In this document: piece by piece, positions 17,144-25,081 of the stretch
Numbering within the stretch: the first letter of the stretch is position 1
How the letters are laid out: each line of letters begins with the position of its first letter
Assembly (NCBI RefSeq): GCF_017875955.1
Contig: NZ_JAGINK010000001.1
Coordinates: forward strand, 3,378,501 to 3,442,500
Source of the DNA: Pseudomonas sp. BP8
GTDB lineage: Bacteria; Pseudomonadota; Gammaproteobacteria; Pseudomonadales; Pseudomonadaceae
Direction of reading: 5' to 3'
Length of the DNA: 64,000 nt
Notes under the pieces: model-generated
What the model saw: the letters and a program-made list of their open reading frames with translations, nothing else
Databases searched by the model: none
What the model was told of the DNA's origin: nothing
Translations under genes and position numbers: made by a program

Positions 17144-17878
17144 TTAGCCTGCTGATGTGGCAGGACATCCCTGTGCTTTGGCCGAACGGGCGTCTTCGGC
17201 GGGCGTTTGCTCAGCCTCAAGCTGGCGCTGGGTCGCTTCGATCACGCCCTCCACGCTGATCGAATGACTCAGGCGCCAGGTTGCATCGTCTTGTTCGGCA
17301 TACAGCTGATATCCGCAGCCATTCGGCACGTGATGAGTGATCTCGTAGTGACGCCAATCGGTCATGGCCCGGCCGTCAATCAGCACCGATCTGCGCTCGA
17401 TCAGCCAGGCGAGAACATTAAGAAACTGCCCATGCGAAAACGCGACGATGTCCTGCGCGGGATGGGCGGCAAGGCGATCCAGAAATGTTCGGCCTCTATC
17501 AACGAAGTCCAGGAACGACTCAGCGCCTTCTCCATCGTGATGAGAGGGGTCTGCTTTGGTCCAGTATTGATCGACCCAGCCACGCCGTTGGGCAACGGTC
17601 GTGTTCACGCATCGTGCTGGCGCGAGGTAGGTGAATTCTTCGATCGGCCAGGTTTCCAGCGCGGCTGCAGGGAACGCGGCGGCGGTGAAGCTTGCCGTCA
17701 CTTGAGCGCGGGAAAACGGCGAGACAACGATCAGCTCGGGTGCGCGGATAACCGAACGTGCGACCTGACGTGCCTGTTCCATGCCTTTGGCAGTGAGGGG
17801 GATAGTTGCGTGGTCGTGAGAGGCTGCGCCTGCGTTGGCTGCGCTCTCGCCATGGCGTATCAGCCTGACGCGTTTCAT
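17144..17878 (-). CDS. histidine phosphatase (phosphoglycerate mutase-like) family protein
   Basis: About 244 residues. The catalytic motif RLIRHGESAANAG is at the N-terminus, with the second conserved His in FSHGQFLNVLAW; this is a phosphatase branch of the phosphoglycerate mutase superfamily. Start ATG 17878 is preceded by AAGGGA; an upstream ATG is less likely. The first 105 bp of this gene are repeated at 28804-28908 at the far side of the microcin island, with different sequence beyond, so the upstream neighbourhood was changed by recombination. The substrate is unknown. Confidence 0.88.
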   Translation of the reverse strand: MKRVRLIRHGESAANAGAASHDHATIPLTAKGMEQARQVARSVIRAPELIVVSPFSRAQVTASFTAAAFPAAALETWPIEEFTYLAPARCVNTTVAQRRGWVDQYWTKADPSHHDGEGAESFLDFVDRGRTFLDRLAAHPAQDIVAFSHGQFLNVLAWLIERRSVLIDGRAMTDWRHYEITHHVPNGCGYQLYAEQDDATWRLSHSISVEGVIEATQRQLEAEQTPAEDARSAKAQGCPATSAG

Positions 17879-17917
17879 TGCTTTTCCCTTCGCATCGCGT
17901 TTCAACGGTTACTATTC

Positions 17918-17936
17918 ACCTCTGTAGATCACAGGT
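17918..17936. promoter_or_regulatory. lux-box-like dyad at the left edge of the microcin island
   Basis: ACCTCTGTAGATCACAGGT contains the perfect dyad CTGT-AGATC-ACAG with flanking ACCT and AGGT, close in style to LuxR-type boxes. It lies upstream of a stand-alone LuxR-type HTH gene. Binding is a guess. Confidence 0.25.
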
Positions 17937-18108
17937 TATCAGAGTCAGACGGTTAAAGGTTTTGTAGCGCGACATGGCTGAGCGCGATGCATGTTGAAAT
18001 TTCACGCAGGTGCGTCAGAGTCTTCCTATAGGTGTTTACGTTAACACTGATGGCGTTGCATGTTAGATTAGCCTCCTGATGAAATGATTAGTTATCTATG
18101 GTGGTGGG

Positions 18109-18300
18109 ATGAAGCTAACTAGGCGAGAAAAAGAGGTTGTTATTTTGCTCTTGGATGGCAACTCTAACAAGTGCATAGCGAAGCAATTGGGTATTAGTCC
18201 TTATACCGTAAGAGATCATGTCTCAAAAATACTCGCGAAGTACCAGTTGCACAGTCGAGTGGAATTGGCTTTGCTGGCGTTAAAGCTAATGGATGCATGA
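18109..18300 (+). CDS. stand-alone LuxR-type HTH regulator
   Basis: 63 residues forming a single GerE/LuxR DNA-binding domain: LTRREKEVVILLLDGNSNKCIAKQLG, then the recognition helix in SPYTVRDHVSKILAKYQLHSR (cited in parts). There is no signal-binding or receiver domain. The gene is AT-rich compared with the DNA to its left and opens the microcin island. Single-domain LuxR proteins can act as constitutive activators or as antagonists of longer relatives. Likely targets are the divergent microcin/modification promoters about 900 bp away, where a 14-bp dyad is present; this is inference. Confidence 0.82.
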   Translation: MKLTRREKEVVILLLDGNSNKCIAKQLGISPYTVRDHVSKILAKYQLHSRVELALLALKLMDA

Positions 18301-18582
18301 TGCAAATGATGCTTGGGGCAGATGTAGGTATGGTGTGAATGGTGTCATTGTAAGTATGCAGATGTATTGATGTGTTTTGAAAGTGCCTGTAAGGTATGTG
18401 GCAAAGCTCAGTGATCAATCTAAAGCGATGTTCATTGAGGTCGAGATGCTGGCGCTGTAGCCTGGTAAGATAAATTGCAAATCGGATATCTTTTCGGGGT
18501 CATCATGCCTCTACCACCGGTGATGGCCACGTTGCTATTTATCATAGGGGTACACCTTGGCTTTACTGAAGTGCGGTAATAA

Positions 18583-18777
18583 TTAGCTACATCCCAACAG
18601 CATTTTTAGCTTCGGCGCAAGTATGGTTACTGCTGCAATTGCGAACGGCAAGATAAACGTTGCCCACCACTTGTCAGCAATGTGCAAGTTAAATTTAGCT
18701 AGAAAATATGCTCTGAAGAATTTAAGCGTGAGTCCAAGTGCTAGTGCGGTCAAGAGATAGCTGATGATTGTCTGCAT
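18583..18777 (-). CDS. small two-helix membrane protein, candidate microcin immunity protein
   Basis: 64 residues with two predicted membrane helices (IISYLLTALALGLTL and WWATFILPFAIAAVTIL) joined by a short polar loop, and a lysine-rich tail. A ribosome site AAAGGT lies 6 bases before the ATG. It is on the same strand as the microcin precursor and 117 bp downstream of it. Immunity proteins of class II microcins (for example MchI of microcin H47) are of this size and topology and sit next to the structural gene. No sequence similarity was recognised, so the role rests on position, size and topology. Confidence 0.6.
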   Translation of the reverse strand: MQTIISYLLTALALGLTLKFFRAYFLAKFNLHIADKWWATFILPFAIAAVTILAPKLKMLLGCS

Positions 18778-18894
18778 GTTCTACCTTTGAAGTGGTCGGA
18801 TTACATGTTGGGTAACGATTGGGCTTAGACGTCAAGTAGACAATAATATGTCAGGAGGTCGCTAATTTCGTTAACGACCTCATAACAATAGTTC

Positions 18895-19185
18895 CTATGC
18901 GCCGCCGCTTTCCAATCTAGAAGCATTACCTACAATAACACCTGCTCCAAATCCAGCAACTGCCCCACCTAGCGTTGCCGCTTTACTTACGCCATTCGCT
19001 CCGGTGACGGCACCAAGCAGTGCGCCGGCACCTACGGAGGCAGCAAAATCAGTAGTATTGAATTGGCCATTTCCAGTTAGTCCCCCAACATATCCGGCGC
19101 CGCCAGAAATGGCTCCGGCAACAGCGCCCGGAATCCCCTGAGCGCCATTGACCGAGGCTGCTTCTTCTAAGGTTATTTCACGCAT
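18895..19185 (-). CDS. class II (IIb-like) microcin precursor
   Basis: 96-residue precursor with a strong ribosome site (AAAGGAG, 6 bases from the ATG). The leader MREITLEEAASVNGA has the same length, the same MREI start and the same Gly-Ala end as the leaders of microcins E492 and H47, so cleavage by the C39 peptidase of the ABC exporter should fall after residue 15. The mature 81 residues are Gly/Ala-rich with many GxxxG-like spacings (AVAGAISGGAGYVGG and GAVAGFGAGVIVG), as in membrane-inserting microcins. The C-terminus reads NASRLESGGA and lacks the Ser-rich tail with terminal Ser that carries the siderophore in E492-type peptides. It is transcribed divergently from the modification and export operon. 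Confidence 0.85.
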   Translation of the reverse strand: MREITLEEAASVNGAQGIPGAVAGAISGGAGYVGGLTGNGQFNTTDFAASVGAGALLGAVTGANGVSKAATLGGAVAGFGAGVIVGNASRLESGGA

Positions 19186-19243
19186 ACATGACTCCTTTAT
19201 AGATTGGACTAGTATTTTTGCATAGATATTTTTTTCCGAAACC

Positions 19244-19257
19244 CCTACAGGTGTAGG
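19244..19257. promoter_or_regulatory. 14-bp dyad between the microcin gene and the modification operon
   Basis: CCTACAGGTGTAGG: arms CCTACA and TGTAGG are exact reverse complements around GG. It lies in the 151-bp divergent promoter region and is a candidate operator for the island's LuxR-type protein. It could also form a weak hairpin followed by GTTTTTA. No convincing Fur box was seen in this region. Confidence 0.4.
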
Positions 19258-19336
19258 ATCGTTTTTATGTTGATATCCGATACTCTTGCATAAGCGGGGT
19301 TCGGCTGAATCACCATTTATTCGTCAGGGTGGAGTC

Positions 19337-21061
19337 ATGAGGTCAAATCAGCTTGTTGATATGCCAGAAGTTTTTGCAGCCTTTAAGGCGATCAAGGTAG
19401 ATGGATGCAAGATTATCTACTTTAATGAGTTGGTGGCTGAGGCAGAAACTCCGGAAGAAATTAAGGAAGGGTATAGTTATCTTGTCAGTTCAGGTGAGAC
19501 TATCCCGCCAAGGGCGTCTAGTATCAAGACATTCTTCGCAGAAAGATATGGCGGTGATGGAATTCTTACAAACGGAGGAGGTGGGCGCTGCGGGTTCGAT
19601 GGTAAATGGCAGCTTAAGGGGTTAGGCCCTAACCTTCTAGTAGGTCATGATACTAATGCTGCTCATGGTGACGGGAATTTAGCGCTAATCGCTGCCTTGT
19701 ATGAAACTATATGGTCCGAAATAATAAATATCGCGCTTCCATTTGGATCGGTAAGAACCCTGGCTGTGATGGATACCGGTCTCAGCTATGAGTGCTGGCG
19801 CGGGCAAGTGAAGCGCGGTTTGTTAGTGCGTGAACCTGCGGTGCGGCCAGCTCATTTTATAAGATCGGTCTATTTCAAACAGGATAGAAATTTACCTATG
19901 GGTGAGGATGCCTTACGTGTGCAAGCAGTAATTAAGAAAATCGTTGAATTTCTACCTCGAGAGTCTCAGGAAGAACTTGGCTGCAGCTCATTTGATGAGC
20001 TAAAACATGGATTTATTGAACTTTCAACTCGTTATGCAGAGCAGTTTTCTGCCGCGCGCGCCAAATATTTAGCTCATTCCAATGTCAGCGCTTCTAATGT
20101 TTCTCTGGATGGTGCTTGGCTTGACTTAAGCGGTGCTCGTATTTTTACCGACAATGCGATACGTGATAAGTTAGATGTTGATAAGTATGAGGCCGAGTAC
20201 GCGCCAGTACTGCAGGCTCTCCGCGATATTTGCTACTATATGTTCAAGTATAATGTTGTGAGTGGAGAGGATGCGAAGCGACTTCTGGTTCTCGTCGAGT
20301 CTAATTTTTTCACTGCTTATGAAAGATCTCTTCATCTTTATCGGGTTGCGCAAACGGGGTTACCATTCCAGCTTCTTCTAGTAGTTCAGGCTGCATCAGA
20401 GTTTGTAGACTTCGCAGAGGTCCTTGATGAGGTACTGAAGTTAGATGATTTTTCAATCAGTCAAGTCCATTCCTCAAGTCAGTGGCGCGGATATGAGCGC
20501 TGGTCAGCCAGGCTTTATATGTGCTTAATTAAAGTTCAAGTGGGTCAGGCTTCTTGTGATGATCTGTCATGGCTCGGGTGCGATCCCAAATTAATCGAGC
20601 ACTTATGTAGCACCTACAGCTATTTATTTGATTTGATTGCAATGCAGGCCAAAAATAATGGTATTAACTATAGGGGTTTTCTGTTCGCTGTAAAGATTAA
20701 TGCAGTTAGGTTGAACCGTATTTCTAGCTTGTTTCTAGAGCTTGGTGCGCGCTTAGGTGAGGTGGAAAAAGAAACTGCAGAAAATATGGCTGATCTTTGT
20801 CATGAGTTGGCAGGCGAAGCGATTGCCGCTGCAAAAATCAATTTGGCCAATGAGCGGACGTTATTGATTCCATTTTGGTTTGGTTCGCAGATTTGTATCT
20901 GGTTTGACCCTAAAAGCAGTAGATTCAAAGCACTTAATTCCTGTGATCCACAAGCTTTACTTGAGCAGGCTTGGGAGGTTGATAACAGGTGCAGTGATTT
21001 TGTACAGGCGTTATCGTTCTATGACGGCATAGGGGTTGATTTCAATGAAGGAACGATATGA
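19337..21061 (+). CDS. SelO-like (kinase-fold) protein in the position of MchC/MceJ
   Basis: 574 residues from ATG 19337. The N-terminal half carries a recognisable SelO/YdiU pattern: WQLKGLG (Lys94; SelO has HLKGAG), then HGDGNLALIAALYETIWSEI, where SelO has its GDGR and EA/SEAM segments, and HSNVSASNVSLDGAWLDLS (247 onward), which aligns without gaps to the SelO stretch HGVMNTDNMS...LDYG. In that alignment the metal-binding Asn and the following Asp (263) are kept, but the catalytic-base Asp of TDN is Ser253. The C-terminal half is helical and unrecognised. It is the first gene of the operon, overlaps the HlyC-like gene by 17 bp, and occupies the place of mchC/mceJ. A role in peptide modification is inferred. 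Confidence 0.65.
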   Translation: MRSNQLVDMPEVFAAFKAIKVDGCKIIYFNELVAEAETPEEIKEGYSYLVSSGETIPPRASSIKTFFAERYGGDGILTNGGGGRCGFDGKWQLKGLGPNLLVGHDTNAAHGDGNLALIAALYETIWSEIINIALPFGSVRTLAVMDTGLSYECWRGQVKRGLLVREPAVRPAHFIRSVYFKQDRNLPMGEDALRVQAVIKKIVEFLPRESQEELGCSSFDELKHGFIELSTRYAEQFSAARAKYLAHSNVSASNVSLDGAWLDLSGARIFTDNAIRDKLDVDKYEAEYAPVLQALRDICYYMFKYNVVSGEDAKRLLVLVESNFFTAYERSLHLYRVAQTGLPFQLLLVVQAASEFVDFAEVLDEVLKLDDFSISQVHSSSQWRGYERWSARLYMCLIKVQVGQASCDDLSWLGCDPKLIEHLCSTYSYLFDLIAMQAKNNGINYRGFLFAVKINAVRLNRISSLFLELGARLGEVEKETAENMADLCHELAGEAIAAAKINLANERTLLIPFWFGSQICIWFDPKSSRFKALNSCDPQALLEQAWEVDNRCSDFVQALSFYDGIGVDFNEGTI

Positions 21062-21536
21062 TCTTTTATCAACGTGTTCGAGTACTTCGATAAAGATGCG
21101 ATCCGAAGCATTGGGGCATGTTTGTACAATCATGACAAGCTGTAATCGCTCTGTGAACTTCCAAATTCGCACATTTGGTTTTTGGATCGCCCCAGCCATT
21201 GAGCACGATCAAATTGCAATATTGTTCGATAGGGTTGGTAAGCCTAGGGGGTACTTCATATGGGCTCATCTAGCGGATGATACTGAGAAACGGCTGCTCA
21301 CTGATCCAAATTTCTTTCTTCATCCTTCTGAATGGAACGAGGGCGGGCGCACCTGGATAATCGATTTCTGTTTTCCTTACGGCGTAGTAAAAGAGGCGGC
21401 TGCATGCGTCAAATACGTTTTGAGTAATGTCGGACTGCATAAGGTTTCATGGGTGCGCCGGAATCAAGATTACTCTATAAAGAAAATTATGAGATACCGA
21501 CCCAGAAGCTCGACTGGAGGCCTGGTAGGTATATAG
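21045..21536 (+). CDS. HlyC-like toxin-activating acyltransferase (MceI/MchD-like)
   Basis: 163 residues from ATG 21045. It aligns by eye with HlyC along most of its length: ALGHV near the N-terminus, GYFIWAHL for the HlyC CSWANL region, and SEWNEGGRTWIIDFCFPYG for the DRKWFIDWIAPFG region, which keeps the catalytic Asp. The catalytic His of HlyC (His23, in SPLHR) falls on TSCNRS here, so no His is evident at that point. In microcin E492 and H47 clusters a HlyC homologue (MceI/MchD) works with MceJ/MchC to join the siderophore to the peptide. The same pairing here, next to a microcin gene, makes that role the best guess. RTX toxin acylation is an alternative, but no RTX gene is present. Confidence 0.8.
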   Translation: MKERYDLLSTCSSTSIKMRSEALGHVCTIMTSCNRSVNFQIRTFGFWIAPAIEHDQIAILFDRVGKPRGYFIWAHLADDTEKRLLTDPNFFLHPSEWNEGGRTWIIDFCFPYGVVKEAAACVKYVLSNVGLHKVSWVRRNQDYSIKKIMRYRPRSSTGGLVGI

Positions 21537-21651
21537 AGTCACTCATTCTTAGTGTTTGATAGGCGTTGGCGACGAAAGCCTCAGCGCTACTCGACCATGT
21601 ATGGCTGACAGGATTAGATGGAAAAGAGTCATCGGGTTAAAGGATGGTAGG

Positions 21652-22923
21652 GTGACAGATAACATAACTTTTTTTCGTGATGAGGCTATAGGCACGCGAC
21701 AGATAGGTTGGCAAAGTGAAGTCGTGCTAGTTCGTCCTCTTTCATTTACGATGTTGACGCTGCTTGCAGTAGTGCTCGCGGCGATTGTTGTGACATTTTT
21801 TTGTTATGGTAGTTACACTAGGCGCAGTACGGTGACGGGACAGCTTGTACCATCCTCTGGGCAACAAAAAATATATTCTCCACAGTATGGAGTGGTGTTG
21901 GAAAGTTTTGTAGAGGAAGGCCAGCAGGTGGTCCAAGGTCAGAGGCTTTTTCGCGTTTCCAGTGAACGCACAGGCGATTCTGGGCCTATCCACGCGAAGC
22001 TCAGTGAGCAGTTCTGGATGCAGTATTACTCCCTCGATGACGAGTTGTCCAAGCAAAAATACCTACAGGTTGAGCAGCGGAAAAGTCTGCAAAGCAAGCT
22101 ACACAGTCTTCGTCTTGAGCTAGCAATACTTGCACGGCAGACAGCTAGCCAAGAGCGGCTTGTAAAGCTGGCCAGCAATGGAGCGGAGCGATATCAGGGC
22201 CTGATGGACAAAGGCTTCATTTCCATGGACCAGTTGCAGCAGCGTCAGGCTGAGCTTATTGGGCAGCGTCAGTCTTTACAAGGGCTCATACGTCAAGCCA
22301 CGACCCTGAAACAACAACTGATCGAGCGTCAGCACGAGCTTTCAGGGCTCCCAGCACTCCATGAAAATCAGTTGGCCAATATTCGTCGCTCTTTGTCTTC
22401 TGTAAAACAGGCAATAATTGAAAGTGAAGCCATGCGCTCACTTTTCATAACTGCTCCGCAGCAAGGTGTGACGACCGCTATCTTGGTTAAACCGGGCCAG
22501 ACAGTAGACAGTGCGCAAGCGCTGATGAGCCTTGTTAGTGAAAACGACAGTTTGCAGGCGGAGTTGTATGCTCCCAGTAAGGCGATTGGTTTTATCCGAG
22601 TGGGTGACCCTGTTTTGCTTCGTTATCAGTCTTATCCATACCAGAAGTTTGGCCAGCATGAGGGCCGGATCCATTCGTTGTCCAAGGCCACCGTTTCGGC
22701 AACGGAGCTTGCCAGCATGACTGGAAGCGTGCCTGGGTTAGGCATCAACGGCGAGCAGATCTACCGTATCCGCGTTGACATCAGTAACCAATCGGTTATG
22801 GCCTATGGCGAGTTGAAACCATTGCAAATCGGCATGCTGGTCGAGGGCGACATTCTTCAGGAAACCCGTCAACTCTATGAGTGGATGCTAGAGCCGCTCT
22901 ACAGTCTGACTGGGAAATTGTAG
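21652..22923 (+). CDS. HlyD/CvaA-type membrane fusion protein of the microcin exporter
   Basis: About 423 residues from GTG 21652, preferred because AAGGA lies 7 bases upstream and the length fits CvaA/MchE; an ATG at 21601 is possible. One N-terminal TM (LTLLAVVLAAIVVTFFCYG), the HlyD-type SRR/TRR-style stretch YTRRSTVTGQLVPSSG, a lipoyl-like half site, long coiled coil (about residues 140-290) and the second half site near FITAPQQGVTTAILVKPGQ. It bridges the ABC exporter in the inner membrane and the TolC-like protein. The next gene starts 11 bp downstream. Confidence 0.9.
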   Translation: MTDNITFFRDEAIGTRQIGWQSEVVLVRPLSFTMLTLLAVVLAAIVVTFFCYGSYTRRSTVTGQLVPSSGQQKIYSPQYGVVLESFVEEGQQVVQGQRLFRVSSERTGDSGPIHAKLSEQFWMQYYSLDDELSKQKYLQVEQRKSLQSKLHSLRLELAILARQTASQERLVKLASNGAERYQGLMDKGFISMDQLQQRQAELIGQRQSLQGLIRQATTLKQQLIERQHELSGLPALHENQLANIRRSLSSVKQAIIESEAMRSLFITAPQQGVTTAILVKPGQTVDSAQALMSLVSENDSLQAELYAPSKAIGFIRVGDPVLLRYQSYPYQKFGQHEGRIHSLSKATVSATELASMTGSVPGLGINGEQIYRIRVDISNQSVMAYGELKPLQIGMLVEGDILQETRQLYEWMLEPLYSLTGKL

Positions 22924-22933
22924 GAGCGTGCGC

Positions 22934-25081
22934 ATGAACTATCTTGATACTCTCTCCATACGACTAGGGCGTCACCTCCCGCTTATCTTGCAGACAGAGG
23001 CTACTGAATGCGGACTAGCCTGCCTAGCAATGATCGCGGGATATCACGGGCATCATTCAACTCTGATGGAGCTGCGCAGAAATTTCAGTGTTTCGCTCAA
23101 GGGTATTACCCTAAAACAGCTAATCCAGACGGCCGAACGCCTTAAGCTCGGTACCCGCGCAGTACGCCTCGAATTGAAGGATCTGGGCAATCTCAAGCTG
23201 CCTTGCGTGCTGCATTGGAATCTCAATCATTTCGTTGTGCTCAAGGCTGTCAATGGTCAGCGTGTGACCGTGCATGACCCAGCGCTGGGTTCGCTTCAGC
23301 TGAATCTGGCTGAGGTCAGCAAATCTTTTACCGGTATTGCCCTCGAAGTATGGCCTGCGCCTGACTTCGAAAAACAGCAGGCCAGGCCAAAAATTGCTCT
23401 GATGAAGATGATCGGCCGTATTAGTGGTCTTTACCGTTCACTGGCACAGGTGTTATTGCTAGCTCTGGCCTTGGAAGTATTCTCTCTGATTAGTCCATTT
23501 TTGCTGCAATGGACCTTGGATAATGTGCTGATTACCCAAGACCGAGACCTGTTGACAACGCTAATGATTGGTTTTGGTCTTTTGCTGCTAATGCAGCAGC
23601 TCGTCAGCGCTACTCGAGCTTGGGTAATGATGCATTTGAGTACACTGTTGAGTGTCCAATGGCGGGCAAACGTGTTCAGCCACCTGCTACGCCTGCCAAT
23701 TCAGTACTTCGAAAAACGTCACCTGGGCGATGTCGCCTCGCGCTTCGGAGCTGTCGACCAGATCCAGCATACTCTGACTGCCGCTTTTTTCTCGGCAGTA
23801 CTCGATGGCCTAATGACCGTGGCCACACTTGTGCTGATGTTCATCTACAGCTCATTGTTGGCATCGCTCGCAGTACTAGCGATGACCTTTTATATCATGG
23901 TGCGTTTGGCGTGGTATCGCCCGCTGCGTCGCGCCAGTGAGGAGCAGATTATTCATGTGGCTAGACAGCAAAGCCACTTTCTTGAAACTCTGCGTGGAAT
24001 AAGGACGCTCAAGTTGTTTCGACGCCAGGGCGAGCGCCGGGCCACTTGGTTAGGTCTGCTGGTAGCGCAAATCAATGCTGGACTGCGCACACATAAGCTC
24101 CAACTGCTTTATACGCAGCTCAATGCTCTGATATTCGGTTTAGAGAATCTGTTCGCCATCGGCTTGGGTGCTTCGATGGTCATGAATGATCAGTTCACTA
24201 TCGGAGCGCTGATGGCGTTTATTGCGTACAAGGGTCAATTTGTAAGTCGCGTAGGTGGGCTGGTCGATCAATTATTCGAGCTGCGTATGGTGCGGTTACA
24301 GGGAGAGCGACTGGCCGACATTGTCATGCATCCACCAGAAGACCCCCCCACTGCTGTAAGTCTCGCGAGCTGGGCGGTGCAACCAATGGATATTCAACTG
24401 CAAAACTTGAGCTACCGTTACTCAGAAGATGAACCTATGGTGCTTAACGGGATCGACTTAAACATTTCGCCGGGCGAATCCATAGCGATCACCGGAGCTT
24501 CAGGATGCGGTAAAACTACCTTGGTCAATCTGCTGTTAGGTGTGTTGTGTCCCACGCATGGTGAGATCCGCATGGCAGGAAACGAATTGCGCCATCTGGA
24601 CTTAAATGAATGGCGTGGCCGAATTGGGACCGTGATGCAGGACGACTGCCTTTTTGCGGGTTCACTGATGGAAAACATTTCATTTTTTGAGCCTAGCCCG
24701 GATGTGGAGTGGGCCAAGGAGTGTGCTCGAAAAGCAGATATCCACAATGAAATTTTAGCTATGCCGATGGGGTACAACACATTGGTCGGGGATATGGGCA
24801 CAGTACTCTCAGGCGGGCAGAAGCAGAGGGTGCTAATAGCTAGGGCGCTTTATATACGACCGGACATTCTTATCCTCGACGAAGCAACCAGCCATTTGGA
24901 TGTGGCTTGCGAGCAACGTGTCAACACGGCGATAAAAAAACTAGAGATAATCAGACTCATCATTGCCCATCGAGCAGAGACGATTGCATCTGCGGATCGA
25001 GTGATTCAATTAGAAGCGGGGCGCATTGTTTTCGATTGCTCACGTGACCAGTTGGGGTTGTTCGAGAGGCAGCCTGGATGA
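22934..25081 (+). CDS. peptidase-containing ABC exporter (C39, CvaB/MchF type)
   Basis: 715 residues from ATG 22934 (AGGAG 7 bases upstream). The N-terminal C39 peptidase has catalytic Cys in ATECGLACLAMI, His in LNHFVVLKAV and Asp in VHDPALGS, so it should cut the Gly-Ala leader of the microcin. Six-helix membrane domain at about 160-440. The ATPase domain has Walker A GASGCGKTT, signature LSGGQKQRVLIARALY and Walker B ILILDEATSHLD. The TolC-like gene starts inside its stop codon. All catalytic residues are present, so export appears functional. Confidence 0.95.
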   Translation: MNYLDTLSIRLGRHLPLILQTEATECGLACLAMIAGYHGHHSTLMELRRNFSVSLKGITLKQLIQTAERLKLGTRAVRLELKDLGNLKLPCVLHWNLNHFVVLKAVNGQRVTVHDPALGSLQLNLAEVSKSFTGIALEVWPAPDFEKQQARPKIALMKMIGRISGLYRSLAQVLLLALALEVFSLISPFLLQWTLDNVLITQDRDLLTTLMIGFGLLLLMQQLVSATRAWVMMHLSTLLSVQWRANVFSHLLRLPIQYFEKRHLGDVASRFGAVDQIQHTLTAAFFSAVLDGLMTVATLVLMFIYSSLLASLAVLAMTFYIMVRLAWYRPLRRASEEQIIHVARQQSHFLETLRGIRTLKLFRRQGERRATWLGLLVAQINAGLRTHKLQLLYTQLNALIFGLENLFAIGLGASMVMNDQFTIGALMAFIAYKGQFVSRVGGLVDQLFELRMVRLQGERLADIVMHPPEDPPTAVSLASWAVQPMDIQLQNLSYRYSEDEPMVLNGIDLNISPGESIAITGASGCGKTTLVNLLLGVLCPTHGEIRMAGNELRHLDLNEWRGRIGTVMQDDCLFAGSLMENISFFEPSPDVEWAKECARKADIHNEILAMPMGYNTLVGDMGTVLSGGQKQRVLIARALYIRPDILILDEATSHLDVACEQRVNTAIKKLEIIRLIIAHRAETIASADRVIQLEAGRIVFDCSRDQLGLFERQPG

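Noticed and set aside
19190..19330. Fur box in the microcin promoter region
   Set aside because: AT-rich stretches such as GATATCCGATAC were examined, but none gives a credible 19-bp Fur site by eye.
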